NCBI RefSeq assembly: GCF_029240175.1
Contig: NZ_JARBTM010000008.1
Coordinates: 1 to 64,000 of the forward strand
Direction: 5' to 3'
DNA length: 64,000 nucleotides
Source: Anaerosolibacter sp.
GTDB taxonomy: Bacteria > Bacillota > Clostridia > Peptostreptococcales > Thermotaleaceae
Position numbers and translations under genes: made by a program. The notes under the pieces are model-generated. The model saw only the letters and a program-made list of their open reading frames with translations. It did no database searches and had not been told where the DNA came from. Shown piece by piece: positions 1 through 8,041 of the stretch; the first letter of the stretch is position 1; each line of letters opens with the position of its first letter.

Positions 1-17
1 CACTTTTTAAATTTTTT

Positions 18-64
18 CCTAAAAGAACAGAGTACGTAATTTCTACGTACTCTGTTCTTTTAGG
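18..64. repeat. Perfect 21-bp inverted repeat with 5-base loop
   Basis: The arms 18-38 and 44-64 are perfectly complementary around a 5-base loop. No clean T-run follows on either strand, so it is not a textbook intrinsic terminator, although it could still stop or stabilise a transcript from outside the window. A site-specific recombination or protein-binding role is possible but nothing nearby supports one. Confidence 0.7.
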
Positions 65-142
65 CATCTACTCACAATGTCTTAACTTAATGACATTGGG
101 GATTTCCTCGAGTATTTTATTAGAGGCTAAATTTTAGAAGCA

Positions 143-228
143 GGTTAAGGCTAAGGTTAAGGTTAAAAGAAATGGACTAACAGAGTGGCACCTAAGAGTA
201 CTCAACCTCAACCTTAGCCTCAATCCTT
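143..228. repeat. Inverted hexamer-arm element before yvrJ
   Basis: The left arm (143-166) is built of AGGCTA/AGGTTA-type hexamers. The right arm (202-228) carries the complementary AACCTC/AACCTT/AGCCTC units. The right arm ends about 3 bases before the Shine-Dalgarno of yvrJ. Related unit strings occur at 56438-56462 and 63921-63946. It belongs to the group of arm-repeat elements found throughout this window. Confidence 0.65.
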
Positions 229-247
229 AATAAGGAGGTGAAATACC

Positions 248-391
248 GTGGAAGAGGTCTATAGTCAGATTGCCAATCTGGGATTCCCTATTGCCGTTTC
301 AGTGTATCTATTGGTTAGAATCGAGGGAAAATTAGAGTATCTCAGTGCGAGCATTCATGAGCTGGCCAAAGCGGTGACAGCCATGAAATAA
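248..391 (+). CDS. YvrJ family small protein
   Basis: A 47-residue protein starting at GTG with a strong AAGGAGGTG ribosome binding site at 231-239. It has a short N-terminal hydrophobic stretch (GFPIAVSVYLLVRIE) followed by an amphipathic helix (KLEYLSASIHELAKAV). This is the layout and length of the YvrJ family (about 45-50 residues), whose function is unknown. The hydrophobic part suggests membrane association. A strong hairpin terminator follows directly, so it ends a transcript or is expressed alone. Its leader is occupied by an inverted hexamer repeat. Confidence 0.7.
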   Translation: MEEVYSQIANLGFPIAVSVYLLVRIEGKLEYLSASIHELAKAVTAMK

Positions 392-395
392 GGAG

Positions 396-437
396 AAAAG
401 GGGATGTTTTCATTTAATTGGAAAACATCCCCTTTTT
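396..437 (+). terminator. Intrinsic terminator after yvrJ
   Basis: A perfect 16-bp stem (arms 396-411 and 421-436) with a 9-base loop ends in a run of five T. It begins 4 bases after the yvrJ stop. Confidence 0.85.
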
Positions 438-512
438 CATTGGACATATAAAAAAGAATAGGATATAATAAAACGTAACCAAACATATGTTCTGATAGTG
501 GGGTGAAAACTT

Positions 513-1124
513 ATGAAATTTGATCAGATCCTTGAAAAAGGAATCTATGCATTGGAGCCAACCTATATGCCATCAAAGGGAAATGTTACCAAAATCATTG
601 GAGCTGATGGAAGCATCTATATCGATAGTCGGGTTGTGAAAACGGTTCTTAAATCTATTTGTAAGCATTACGCAGTTCACATAGAGCACTGCAGAGAAAA
701 GTACGGAAAGATGATCAACCAAAGGCTCAGTGTACCCCTGCCTATCCATAAGGATCTGCTCTTGATACCTGTAAAGGTTAGAAAACCAATGTTTGCTAAT
801 GATGGGGCATGTGGTTATATCAATCTACATGGCATAGAGGTTATTCAAGGTAAGGACGAAAATACGGTGTTTGTATTGAAAAATGGCGCAGAGATTGAAT
901 GCATGCACCGACTCAGAACTGTATATCAGCATGTAAATAATGCACGGCTTATTGCTAGGCAGTATTCCTTATTCGGAGATGATCAAGAGGGTTATGATAG
1001 GGTTCATGAGTTTTACGAACTGTATCATACACCAGCAACAAAGGGAGATATAGAATTGTTGAAGAAGGAGGTTCTTGAGCTAATCGCGGTGCTGAAGAAG
1101 AGTTTAGTAAAAAAAGGCCCTTAA
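513..1124 (+). CDS. ComK-like protein
   Basis: A 203-residue soluble protein; ATG preceded by GGGGTG at a 9-base spacing. The central part (about residues 70-145) can be matched by eye to ComK, the competence transcription factor of Bacillus: a hydrophobic strand ending in P (LLLIPVKVRKP), then a CG(Y/W)I core (GACGYINLHGIEVI), a strand with NG (VFVLKNGAEIEC), and a helix with N-rich turns (VYQHVNNARLIARQY). The N-terminal start (LEKGIYALEPTYMPSKGNVTKII) also fits that family. The C-terminal 50 residues are charged and helical. If real, it would be a minor-groove DNA-binding regulator. comFC lies 5 kb downstream, but comFA is not present. This was not checked with a profile search, and an unrelated conserved clostridial protein remains possible. 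Confidence 0.5.
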   Translation: MKFDQILEKGIYALEPTYMPSKGNVTKIIGADGSIYIDSRVVKTVLKSICKHYAVHIEHCREKYGKMINQRLSVPLPIHKDLLLIPVKVRKPMFANDGACGYINLHGIEVIQGKDENTVFVLKNGAEIECMHRLRTVYQHVNNARLIARQYSLFGDDQEGYDRVHEFYELYHTPATKGDIELLKKEVLELIAVLKKSLVKKGP

Positions 1125-1131
1125 GGCCTTT
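1107..1131 (-). terminator. Terminator of the yaaR-like gene (minus strand)
   Basis: The stem is AAAGGCC/GGCCTTT (1113-1119 with 1125-1131). On the minus strand it is followed by a run of T opposite 1107-1115. It overlaps the 3' end of the convergent ComK-like gene and may serve both. Confidence 0.7.
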
Positions 1132-1135
1132 AGGA

Positions 1136-1591
1136 TTACATGAATGTATCGATGAGTAAACCGCGGATGTCATCAACTTTTTTAAGAATACGAATATTGT
1201 CTTTTTCATTACTGAGGAAATCTTTGGTTAGGCTTTCTAGCTCTCGATTGACTTCTTTGACGATGGAGAAAACCCTATGTCTCCCACGACGATCCAGAAA
1301 GCTCTCTTTGGAAAATTGATAGGTGTTACGAACAGCCACATCTAGAAAGTTTTGAACGAGCTTTTTGTACTGTATCAAATCTCCCAAATAGAGCTTTTCA
1401 TTAAATTTATCGGCTTGTTGGTCGATATCTGCCAGCAAATTGGTCAATTTTTCTGGAACAGTATTGCCTTTTAGCTGCTTTAGACGTACTTCAAAGCTGG
1501 AACCAAAATCCTTTTCAGCTCTAGCAGGTTCCCTGGACATGGTTTTTCCAAAGACATTTTGCTTATTGATATCTGTAACCTTTAGACTCAT
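1136..1591 (-). CDS. yaaR: YaaR family protein (DUF327)
   Basis: A 151-residue protein. I chose the internal ATG at 1591 (MSLKVTDIN) because GGGAG lies 8 bases upstream; an ATG 18 bases earlier lacks such a site. The N-terminal 40 residues are polar and probably flexible. The rest is all-helical with the family pattern LLADIDQQADKF, LYKKLVQNFLD-like and RRGRHRVFSIVKEVNRELESL segments. YaaR proteins are conserved across Bacillus and Clostridia with no established function. The gene is monocistronic, convergent with the ComK-like gene and divergent from recD2. Confidence 0.7.
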   Translation of the reverse strand: MSLKVTDINKQNVFGKTMSREPARAEKDFGSSFEVRLKQLKGNTVPEKLTNLLADIDQQADKFNEKLYLGDLIQYKKLVQNFLDVAVRNTYQFSKESFLDRRGRHRVFSIVKEVNRELESLTKDFLSNEKDNIRILKKVDDIRGLLIDTFM

Positions 1592-1780
1592 GGATTTCTC
1601 TCCCAACAATAAAGGATTGTATAATACTAGAAGATTATTATAATGACTATATTATATTTCGGCAAATGTTTGAAAAAAAGTTATAGTCTTTTCTAAAAAA
1701 AGCAAATACATCACTCATTCATAAAACCTAGTTTACCATGAGTTATCTCAAATGTATATGGTTTTTGAATGCACACATTG

Positions 1781-1789
1781 TGCTATAAT
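1781..1789 (+). promoter_or_regulatory. Extended -10 promoter of recD2
   Basis: TGC followed by TATAAT (1784-1789) forms an extended -10 box, 31 bases before the recD2 start. A good -35 is not obvious at 17 bases, which is usual for extended -10 promoters. Confidence 0.55.
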
Positions 1790-1819
1790 AGTACTATTAA
1801 AGTCCATCAGGAGGAAGCT

Positions 1820-4045
1820 ATGTCTGTAGAAATCCAAGGAATATTAGCAGAGATTATTTTTCGCAATGATGCCAATGGCTATATCGTAGGTGTCCTGGAC
1901 ACAGATGAAAAACCCGTGACCATTGTGGGTTATATGCCCATGATGAATCAAGGGGAGAGTCTTGCTGTTCAAGGTAAGTGGATTCAGCATCCTGTCTATG
2001 GTGAGCAGTTAGAGATTGCATCTTACAGACAGGTTACTCCTACGACCCTTGAAGGCATTGAAAATTATCTGGCTTCAGGGGTAATCAAAGGTATAGGTGC
2101 AAAGACTGCAAAAAAAATTGTGGATCAGTTTGGGAAGGATGCTTTAGACGTGATTCAGTACAATCCCCATATGCTTATGAAGATCGAGGGGATTGGACAG
2201 GCCAAGGCCAATATGATTGCAGAAGCCTTTCAAGAGCAGCGGGAGCTTCGAGAAGTGATGCTGTTTCTTCAGCAGTTTGGGGTAACACCAAATTATGCGG
2301 TGAAGATCTATAAGCGCTATGGTGACGAAGCAATAGGACGTATCAAGGAGAATCCATATCGACTGGCCGATGATATTATTGGCATAGGATTCAAGATGGC
2401 TGACACCATTGCCAAACGGATGGGTATAGACCCTCAATCCCCTTACAGGGTGATGTGTGGGATTAAATATATGTTGGGACAATACAGCCTTGAAGGGCAT
2501 ACCTATATGCAGCGGGAAGAACTGATTGGATCTACAGCAAAGATGCTGGAAGTCCATCGAAATCTGGTGGAGGAGGGTATCACCAACCTTGCCCTGAATT
2601 ATGATATTCAGTTGGAGAACCTTGAGGGGGAGATTGTAGTATTTGGGATGCCCTACTACTACGCTGAGCTATATGTATGTAAGAAATTGGTGGAGCTTGG
2701 ACAAGGTGAGATCGATAACTTAACGGATGGGTTAACGGCTGAAATAGACAGTCTTGAAAAAAACAGCGGAATTGAGTTGGCAGAGAATCAAAGGACAGCC
2801 ATAGAAGCTGCTTGCAAAAATGGTGTGCTGGTCATCACGGGTGGTCCAGGTACAGGAAAGACCACAACCATCAATAGCATCATCAAAATATTTGAAAACC
2901 AAAATTTGACCATGGCCTTAGCTGCGCCTACGGGAAGAGCGGCAAAAAGGATGAGTGAAGCCACGGGAAGAGAGGCAAAGACCATTCACAGGCTGCTGGA
3001 ATATTCCTTTGGGGAAGATGACGCCGCCATGGGCTTTACCAAAAATGAAGAGGAGCCTTTGCCGGTGGATGTGGTAATCATCGACGAGATGTCCATGGTA
3101 GATATTTTATTGATGAAGGCTTTGATGAAGGCCATTACCCCTGGAACCAGGGTGATCTTGGTGGGGGACGTGGATCAGCTGCCTTCAGTGGGACCTGGAA
3201 ATGTATTGAGAGATATCATCGATAGTCAAATCATCCCCGTGGTGAAGCTGGATCAAATTTTTAGACAAGCCCAGGAGAGTATGATCATCGTCAATGCCCA
3301 TAGAATCAATAAGGGGCAGTTCCCCCATATCAATAGTAAGGATAAGGACTTCTATTTTATTGGTAAAAAGAGTCAGGAACAGATTGCGCAAACCATTAAA
3401 GGTTTATGTAAGGAGCGTTTGCCTAAATACAATAATTTTGATCCTATCAAAGACATACAGGTTCTCACCCCCATGAAAAAAGGACAGGTGGGCATGTATC
3501 AGATGAACAATGAGCTGCAGGAGATCCTAAATCCACCCCATATCAGTAAAGAGGAAAAGGAAATGAAGGACAAGCGATTTCGGGTTGGGGATAAGGTGAT
3601 GCAGATGAAAAATAATTATAATTTGAAATGGAAAAAGGTCGAGGATGAAACAGAGGGTGAAGGGGTCTTTAATGGAGACTTTGGATATATTCAACAGATA
3701 GATCATGAAGAGCGAGAAATGGTAGTGCTTTTCGACGAAGAAAAGCTGGTGAAATATGATTTCTCCCAACTGGAGGAACTAGAACTGGCCTATTGCATTA
3801 CCATCCACAAGAGTCAGGGAAGTGAATTTCCAGTGGTGGTGATGCCTGTATGCTGGGGGCCGCCTATGCTCTTGACAAGGAATCTCCTGTATACCGCTGT
3901 AACCCGGGCCAAGGAGTTGGTAGTTCTGGTAGGGATAGAGGGTAACCTAAAGGAAATGGTGAATAACAATAGAATTATCAGGCGAAATTCAGGTTTGGGA
4001 ACTAGATTAAAACGATTCTTAACAGAAAATCTTATCGAGTTCTAG
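1820..4045 (+). CDS. recD2: RecD2 family ATP-dependent DNA helicase
   Basis: A 741-residue SF1B helicase. The start at 1820 (MSVEIQGIL) is set by AGGAGG 6-7 bases upstream; an upstream in-frame ATG at 1769 lies before the promoter box. Order of parts: an N-terminal OB-like region; helix-hairpin-helix motifs (GVIKGIGAKTAKKI about residue 90, KIEGIGQAKANMI about 125); Walker A GGPGTGKTTT near 342; Walker B with DEMSMVD near 421; motif III GDVDQLPSVGPGN; and C-terminal motif ITIHKSQGSEFP with YTAVTRAK. The length (700-800) and the long N-terminus are typical of the RecBC-independent RecD2 group, which moves 5'-3' and acts in recombination, mismatch repair and fork stability. In Bacillus comFA occupies the position upstream of comFC; here recD2 and a GGDEF gene do. 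Confidence 0.93.
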   Translation: MSVEIQGILAEIIFRNDANGYIVGVLDTDEKPVTIVGYMPMMNQGESLAVQGKWIQHPVYGEQLEIASYRQVTPTTLEGIENYLASGVIKGIGAKTAKKIVDQFGKDALDVIQYNPHMLMKIEGIGQAKANMIAEAFQEQRELREVMLFLQQFGVTPNYAVKIYKRYGDEAIGRIKENPYRLADDIIGIGFKMADTIAKRMGIDPQSPYRVMCGIKYMLGQYSLEGHTYMQREELIGSTAKMLEVHRNLVEEGITNLALNYDIQLENLEGEIVVFGMPYYYAELYVCKKLVELGQGEIDNLTDGLTAEIDSLEKNSGIELAENQRTAIEAACKNGVLVITGGPGTGKTTTINSIIKIFENQNLTMALAAPTGRAAKRMSEATGREAKTIHRLLEYSFGEDDAAMGFTKNEEEPLPVDVVIIDEMSMVDILLMKALMKAITPGTRVILVGDVDQLPSVGPGNVLRDIIDSQIIPVVKLDQIFRQAQESMIIVNAHRINKGQFPHINSKDKDFYFIGKKSQEQIAQTIKGLCKERLPKYNNFDPIKDIQVLTPMKKGQVGMYQMNNELQEILNPPHISKEEKEMKDKRFRVGDKVMQMKNNYNLKWKKVEDETEGEGVFNGDFGYIQQIDHEEREMVVLFDEEKLVKYDFSQLEELELAYCITIHKSQGSEFPVVVMPVCWGPPMLLTRNLLYTAVTRAKELVVLVGIEGNLKEMVNNNRIIRRNSGLGTRLKRFLTENLIEF

Positions 4046-4124
4046 AAAAATTTGTTCGTATTGTAGGAAAATTTTACAAATTGTGATAAAATATTCACAT
4101 ATCTTAGGATGGGGGGTGTTGTGG

Positions 4125-5615
4125 ATGAAAAAGGAGTTTGGTTATGGAGCGTATTTTAAATTTTTTATGCTTATAACCTTTGCCATTGTACTTGGATTAA
4201 ACCTGGTGAATATTCGAGACTGGAGTCTAGGTATTGTGGGAACTTTGCTGCCCATATGGATTCTTTTGAACTATATGCTGGGTGTTAAAGAAATGCCCAG
4301 AGGCAGCCGAATGAACCGAGCCTGGATAAAAATCATAGGAAACTTTATACTCTTTAGTATTTTGTTATACTATATAGGAGGATATACAAATTTATCCTAT
4401 ACATTGTTTCACTTTTTCATTATTCTTTCATCCACAGTGCTGCTATCGCCCTATGCAGGGCTGCTGATGCTGGGACTAAGTTTTGTGATTGCCCTGAAGG
4501 TTGTTTTCTCTCAAGCATATGTTTTAGATAATTTCATTATCCACAGCTATGCTTATGGCGGGGCTATGGTGATTGGCTATTTTATACGCATGGAAAAAAC
4601 GCAAAAAAGTAAGCTGGATCATAAGGTAAGGGAATTGGATGCTTTATATAAGATTAGCAAAATGATAGATTATTTTCCAGGGACGGAAGAGATATTGGAT
4701 AAGATATCAGTTATCGTAGGGGAGACCATTGATGCCGCCATGTGTTTAATCATGCTTTATGATGAGGAGCAAGAGCGCCTGACAGCAAAGGCAGGATATG
4801 GTTTATCAAAGGAGGTCATCAATAACTTTACCTTGAGGAAAAGTGAGGGGATCGAAGGTGAAGTGATTGAGAACAGAGGACAGATTACTTGTAAGGATAT
4901 TGGGAATCTAGCAATTTATCAACGGTTATTTGATGGAAAGCTTGAGACCGTTACAGTCATCCCTTTATATTTGAGAAATAAGGTCATTGGCACCTTGAGT
5001 ATATATGATACAAAGGACAAACATTATTCCTCCGAGGACATCGATCTATTGGATATGATGGGCTCTAGGATTGGAATGATCTTAGAAAATGATAAGCTCT
5101 ATCAGCAGATTCACACGAAAGCGATTATGGACGGACTTACAGGACTGTATAACCATAAGCAATTCTATGATCGTTTAAAGCAGGAAATTCTCGATGCAAA
5201 GAGAACGGGATATCAACTGTATCTGTTGATGATTGATATTGATCGATTTAAGGCATTCAACGACCAATATGGCCATGTGGTAGGAGATCAAGTGCTGGTA
5301 CAGATTGCAGAAACCATAAAGGGAAGCATTCGGGAGACGGATTATGCAGCGCGATATGGAGGGGAAGAGTTTGCCGTGATCCTGCCAAATGCAGATCATG
5401 AAACAGCCTCTAAGGTAGCAGATCGTATTCGAGGTAATGTGAAGAAAACAACGAATATGATTGATCAGCTCCGTGGGGAAGATGTAGATATTACGGTAAG
5501 TATAGGTATCTCTTGTTATCCGGATTGCTCCAATGATATTGTCAACCTAGTGGACATCGCCGATGTCCGTATGTATAAAGGAAAGGCCATGGGCGGTGAT
5601 AAGATCATTGCGTAG
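4125..5615 (+). CDS. Membrane diguanylate cyclase, GAF-GGDEF
   Basis: A 496-residue protein. The start at 4125 (MKKEFGYGAYF) follows GGGGGGTG. The first 165 residues hold about six hydrophobic segments, forming a membrane sensor. A short coiled linker (KLDHKVRELDALYKISKMID) leads to a GAF domain (about 185-330) and a GGDEF domain (about 335-495). The active-site loop reads GGEEF near residue 411, and an RETD product-inhibition motif lies five residues before it, so the enzyme should make cyclic di-GMP and be feedback-controlled. The motif LTGLYNHKQFYDRL marks the domain start. It sits just before comFC and the flagellar block, consistent with control of motility, but the signal it senses is unknown. 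Confidence 0.9.
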   Translation: MKKEFGYGAYFKFFMLITFAIVLGLNLVNIRDWSLGIVGTLLPIWILLNYMLGVKEMPRGSRMNRAWIKIIGNFILFSILLYYIGGYTNLSYTLFHFFIILSSTVLLSPYAGLLMLGLSFVIALKVVFSQAYVLDNFIIHSYAYGGAMVIGYFIRMEKTQKSKLDHKVRELDALYKISKMIDYFPGTEEILDKISVIVGETIDAAMCLIMLYDEEQERLTAKAGYGLSKEVINNFTLRKSEGIEGEVIENRGQITCKDIGNLAIYQRLFDGKLETVTVIPLYLRNKVIGTLSIYDTKDKHYSSEDIDLLDMMGSRIGMILENDKLYQQIHTKAIMDGLTGLYNHKQFYDRLKQEILDAKRTGYQLYLLMIDIDRFKAFNDQYGHVVGDQVLVQIAETIKGSIRETDYAARYGGEEFAVILPNADHETASKVADRIRGNVKKTTNMIDQLRGEDVDITVSIGISCYPDCSNDIVNLVDIADVRMYKGKAMGGDKIIA

Positions 5616-5617
5616 GA

Positions 5618-5835
5618 AGCGCTACTCGCTGCTCGCCACTCGCTTCTGGGAAATGATTTTAAAAAGCTTGGCAAAGAAACTGTGTAATAGGCATGCCTAT
5701 TACAAGCGTAGAAGGGACTTCAGTCCCTCAAAATTAAGAATTAAAGGAGCTTAGGCAGATCGCTTATCAATAACTGGTTTTTCATTCTTGGTATGTTGGG
5801 CGAGTAGCTAGCAGCGAATAGCGAGTAGCGATTAA
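5618..5835. repeat. Inverted heptamer-arm element before comFC
   Basis: The left arm (5618-5648) consists of CGCTACT/CGCTGCT/CGCCACT units. The right arm (5799-5835) carries GGCGAGTAG, GCGAATAG and GCGAGTAG units. About 150 bases lie between, with two small palindromes (AATAGGCATGCCTATT around 5686 and GAAGGGACTTCAGTCCCT around 5709). The right arm touches the Shine-Dalgarno of comFC. Copies with the same arm type are at 33005, 34904, 38498 and 61216. Confidence 0.75.
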
Positions 5836-5846
5836 GGAGGATTTCA

Positions 5847-6593
5847 ATGGGGTATAAAACCATGGTCAATGATTTGCTCGAGACACTTCTTGATTTTGTT
5901 TATCCCCGAAACATCCATTGTATTCTCTGTGGTGAGGCGATTGAAAAGACAGACCCATATTCTCTATGTACTGACTGCCGTGAAGAGGTTAAGTTTATCA
6001 CCGCTAGATTTTGTGAGAAATGTGGTAAACCTTTAGAATCCATGTATCTACCTCAGAAATGCCCTGACTGCATACAGAATGACCACTATTTCACAAAGGG
6101 TTTTTCCTGTGTGGAATACGATGACAAGATAAAAAAGCTGGTTTATGATTTAAAATACTATAATAAAAGATATTTGGCTTATCATATGGCGGAGATGATG
6201 ACAGCGCGCTTTGTGAAACTTGGCTGGGATAAACCTGATGTGATCATACCCATCCCTTTACATCCAAGGAAGGAAAGGGAGCGTGGATTTAATCAATCTG
6301 CCCTCATCGCGAAATATGTGGGAAAATTTATTGGCGTTCCAGTGGAATGCAGGATTATTCTCCGGACAAGGGAAACAGAAACCCAGAACAAGTTGAATAA
6401 GGAAGAGCGAAAAGAGAATCTCAAAAATGCATTTCAGATGATGGAAAACGAGAAATTTACTAATAAAAAAGTTTTAATTTTAGACGATATATATACTACA
6501 GGCAGTACCATTGATGCCTGTGCAAAGGAATTGGGGAAAGCAAAACCAAAGGAAATCAATTTTATGACCTTTGCTACGGGAAGGAATTTGTAG
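5847..6593 (+). CDS. comFC: ComF family phosphoribosyltransferase-like protein
   Basis: A 248-residue protein; ATG after AAGGAGG at good spacing. The N-terminal zinc-binding part has paired cysteines (CILCGEAIE, CTDCREEV, CEKCGK, CPDC). The C-terminal part is a PRTase fold with the PRPP loop VLILDDIYTTGSTID. Conserved RPRKERERGFNQS-type residues (HPRKERERGFNQS) are present. ComFC supports DNA uptake during transformation, probably with ComFA. ComFA is not in this window, where recD2 and a GGDEF gene come first. The next genes are yvyF and flgM, the same order as in Bacillus subtilis. Confidence 0.93.
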   Translation: MGYKTMVNDLLETLLDFVYPRNIHCILCGEAIEKTDPYSLCTDCREEVKFITARFCEKCGKPLESMYLPQKCPDCIQNDHYFTKGFSCVEYDDKIKKLVYDLKYYNKRYLAYHMAEMMTARFVKLGWDKPDVIIPIPLHPRKERERGFNQSALIAKYVGKFIGVPVECRIILRTRETETQNKLNKEERKENLKNAFQMMENEKFTNKKVLILDDIYTTGSTIDACAKELGKAKPKEINFMTFATGRNL

Positions 6594-6625
6594 AAAAATG
6601 TAGAATTATTTAAGTATATCGAAAG

Positions 6626-6650
6626 GCAGAAGGGACTTTGATCCCTTTAT
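6626..6650. repeat. Short palindrome GAAGGGACTTTGATCCCTT
   Basis: A small imperfect palindrome in the comFC-yvyF gap. It resembles the one at 5709 inside the comFC leader element (AAGGGACTTCAGTCCCT). Confidence 0.45.
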
Positions 6651-6709
6651 GAAATAGATTTTTTAGCATATGATATTGACGGCTGACCGCCATAAAGGGA
6701 GGATAAGAT

Positions 6710-7120
6710 ATGGGAGATATCAGAAATTGTAAGCAGTGTGGAAAGATGTTTCAATATACTGGGATAACCAAGATATGTGCCAAATGTGCCAGAGAAGATG
6801 ATGAACTGTTTAAGATTGTAAAGGAATATGTATATGACCATCCTGGTTGTACGATCACAGAGGTTTGTGAGGAAACTGGGGTAGAGGATGACCGTGTACT
6901 ACGCTATCTACGACAAGGAAAGCTTGAAATCACTGGAGAAGGTGGTTCCTTAGTGCTAGACTGCGAACGCTGCGGTGTTGCCATCAAGACAGGCCGGTTC
7001 TGTGATCCTTGTGCCCATGAGATTGAAACCGAGCTAAAAAGTGGATTTACGAAGTCTGTTGAGAAACAAAAGCCTGCTGGAAATAGGATGTTTACTGCTG
7101 AGTTGAACAAGAGAAGATAA
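6710..7120 (+). CDS. yvyF: YvyF family flagellar operon protein
   Basis: A 136-residue protein starting after GGGAGG. The N-terminus has a zinc-ribbon-like CKQCGKMF...CAKCARE pair. A winged-helix-like middle follows (VKEYVYDHPGCTITEVCEETGVEDDRVLRYLRQGKL), then a second cysteine pair (CERCGV ... CDPC). This matches the YvyF/TIGR03826 family, found between comF and flgM in many Firmicutes. Its exact role is not settled; the fold suggests nucleic-acid or protein binding. It is followed by a sigma-D promoter, so flgM and downstream genes can also be transcribed independently of it. Confidence 0.85.
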   Translation: MGDIRNCKQCGKMFQYTGITKICAKCAREDDELFKIVKEYVYDHPGCTITEVCEETGVEDDRVLRYLRQGKLEITGEGGSLVLDCERCGVAIKTGRFCDPCAHEIETELKSGFTKSVEKQKPAGNRMFTAELNKRR

Positions 7121-7135
7121 TTTTTTTAAAAAGCG

Positions 7136-7163
7136 TAAAGTGATACCCTGCTTTTGCCGATAC
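7136..7163 (+). promoter_or_regulatory. Sigma-D (FliA-type) promoter of flgM operon
   Basis: TAAA at 7136-7139, a 16-base spacer, and GCCGATAC at 7156-7163 match the flagellar sigma factor consensus. The flgM start is 37 bases downstream. This would place the anti-sigma factor and hook-associated genes under the sigma factor that FlgM inhibits. Confidence 0.82.
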
Positions 7164-7199
7164 TAGGAATAGAAGAATCGGTAAAAGTGGGGTGTTTTT

Positions 7200-7475
7200 A
7201 TGAAAATCACAAATAATACAAATGTACAAAAGGTATTGGGTGCTTATAAGAAAAAGCTAGAAGGTGTTGAAAAGACTTCCAAGCTGAAGCAAGAAAATGA
7301 TAAGGTAGAGATATCTGAAACGGCTAGGGAATTTCAAGTAGCATTAAATGCTTATAAGAAGCTGCCGGAGATAAGACAGAACAAGGTGGACGAAGTTACG
7401 AGACAGATCCAGTCCGGAAACTATAATCCCTCTGCGGAAGAAGTTGTACATAGTATATTTGATCGAAAGATCTAG
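7200..7475 (+). CDS. flgM: Anti-sigma-28 factor FlgM
   Basis: A 91-residue protein with a polar, probably unfolded N-terminal half and a helical C-terminal sigma-binding half (VEISETAREFQVALNAYKKLPEIRQNKV...LKEQI-like IQSGNYNPSAEEVVHSIF). The motif ...VRKVKVDEVTRQIQSGNY... is characteristic of FlgM. It starts after GGGGTG. FlgM holds sigma-D inactive until the hook-basal body is complete and it is exported. Its own sigma-D promoter makes a negative feedback loop. Confidence 0.93.
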   Translation: MKITNNTNVQKVLGAYKKKLEGVEKTSKLKQENDKVEISETAREFQVALNAYKKLPEIRQNKVDEVTRQIQSGNYNPSAEEVVHSIFDRKI

Positions 7476-7532
7476 TCCTATAAGTTGAAGGCATCCTGCC
7501 TTCAACTTCGTCTATGAATAAGGAGGAGCGTC

Positions 7533-8030
7533 ATGTCAAAGTCCATTGAACAATTGATTGCAGTGTTGAAACAAGAGTGTGACTTATATAAAGATTATCT
7601 TAATTTAGCAAGCAAGAAAAAAACAGCTGTTATCAAGGGCGATATCAAAGAAATAGATCATATTACGAAGCTAGAACAAAACATGATTGTGAACATGGGA
7701 AAAGTAGATCAAATCCGAATCGCCATCATTGGCAATATTTTATTGGAAAAAAAGGTATCCAATGTTGAAAACATAACGGAACTAGCAAACCTCATAGATG
7801 AACCAAATCGATCGACGATTTTAAAGCTGAAGGATCAGCTGGCCGCTTTACTGGAAGAAACAAAAAATGCCAACGAACTAAATAGTGAATTACTGCAGCA
7901 AGCATTGGAATACGTTGAATACAACATGAACTTGATTACCAGTGCCCAGCCTAAGGGCAGCACCTATGGGAACAAAGCGAATGAAAAAGATTTAAAGATA
8001 AAACCAAACATTTTCGATGCAAAGATATAA
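7533..8030 (+). CDS. flgN: FlgN-type flagellar export chaperone
   Basis: A 165-residue, nearly all-helical, charged protein; ATG after AAGGAGG. Long heptad-rich helices (QLIAVLKQECDLYKDYLNLASKKKTAVI, KLKDQLAALLEETKNANELNSELLQQALEY) and a disordered C-terminal tail fit FlgN. It lies between flgM and flgK, the usual position, and would guard FlgK and FlgL before secretion. Sequence conservation in this family is weak, so the call leans on position as well as on the helix pattern. Confidence 0.85.
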   Translation: MSKSIEQLIAVLKQECDLYKDYLNLASKKKTAVIKGDIKEIDHITKLEQNMIVNMGKVDQIRIAIIGNILLEKKVSNVENITELANLIDEPNRSTILKLKDQLAALLEETKNANELNSELLQQALEYVEYNMNLITSAQPKGSTYGNKANEKDLKIKPNIFDAKI

Positions 8031-8041
8031 GGGGGATTGCA

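Noticed and set aside
5563-5754. 63-codon ORF after the GGDEF gene
   Set aside because: It overlaps the GGDEF gene and reads into a repeat element; no ribosome site.
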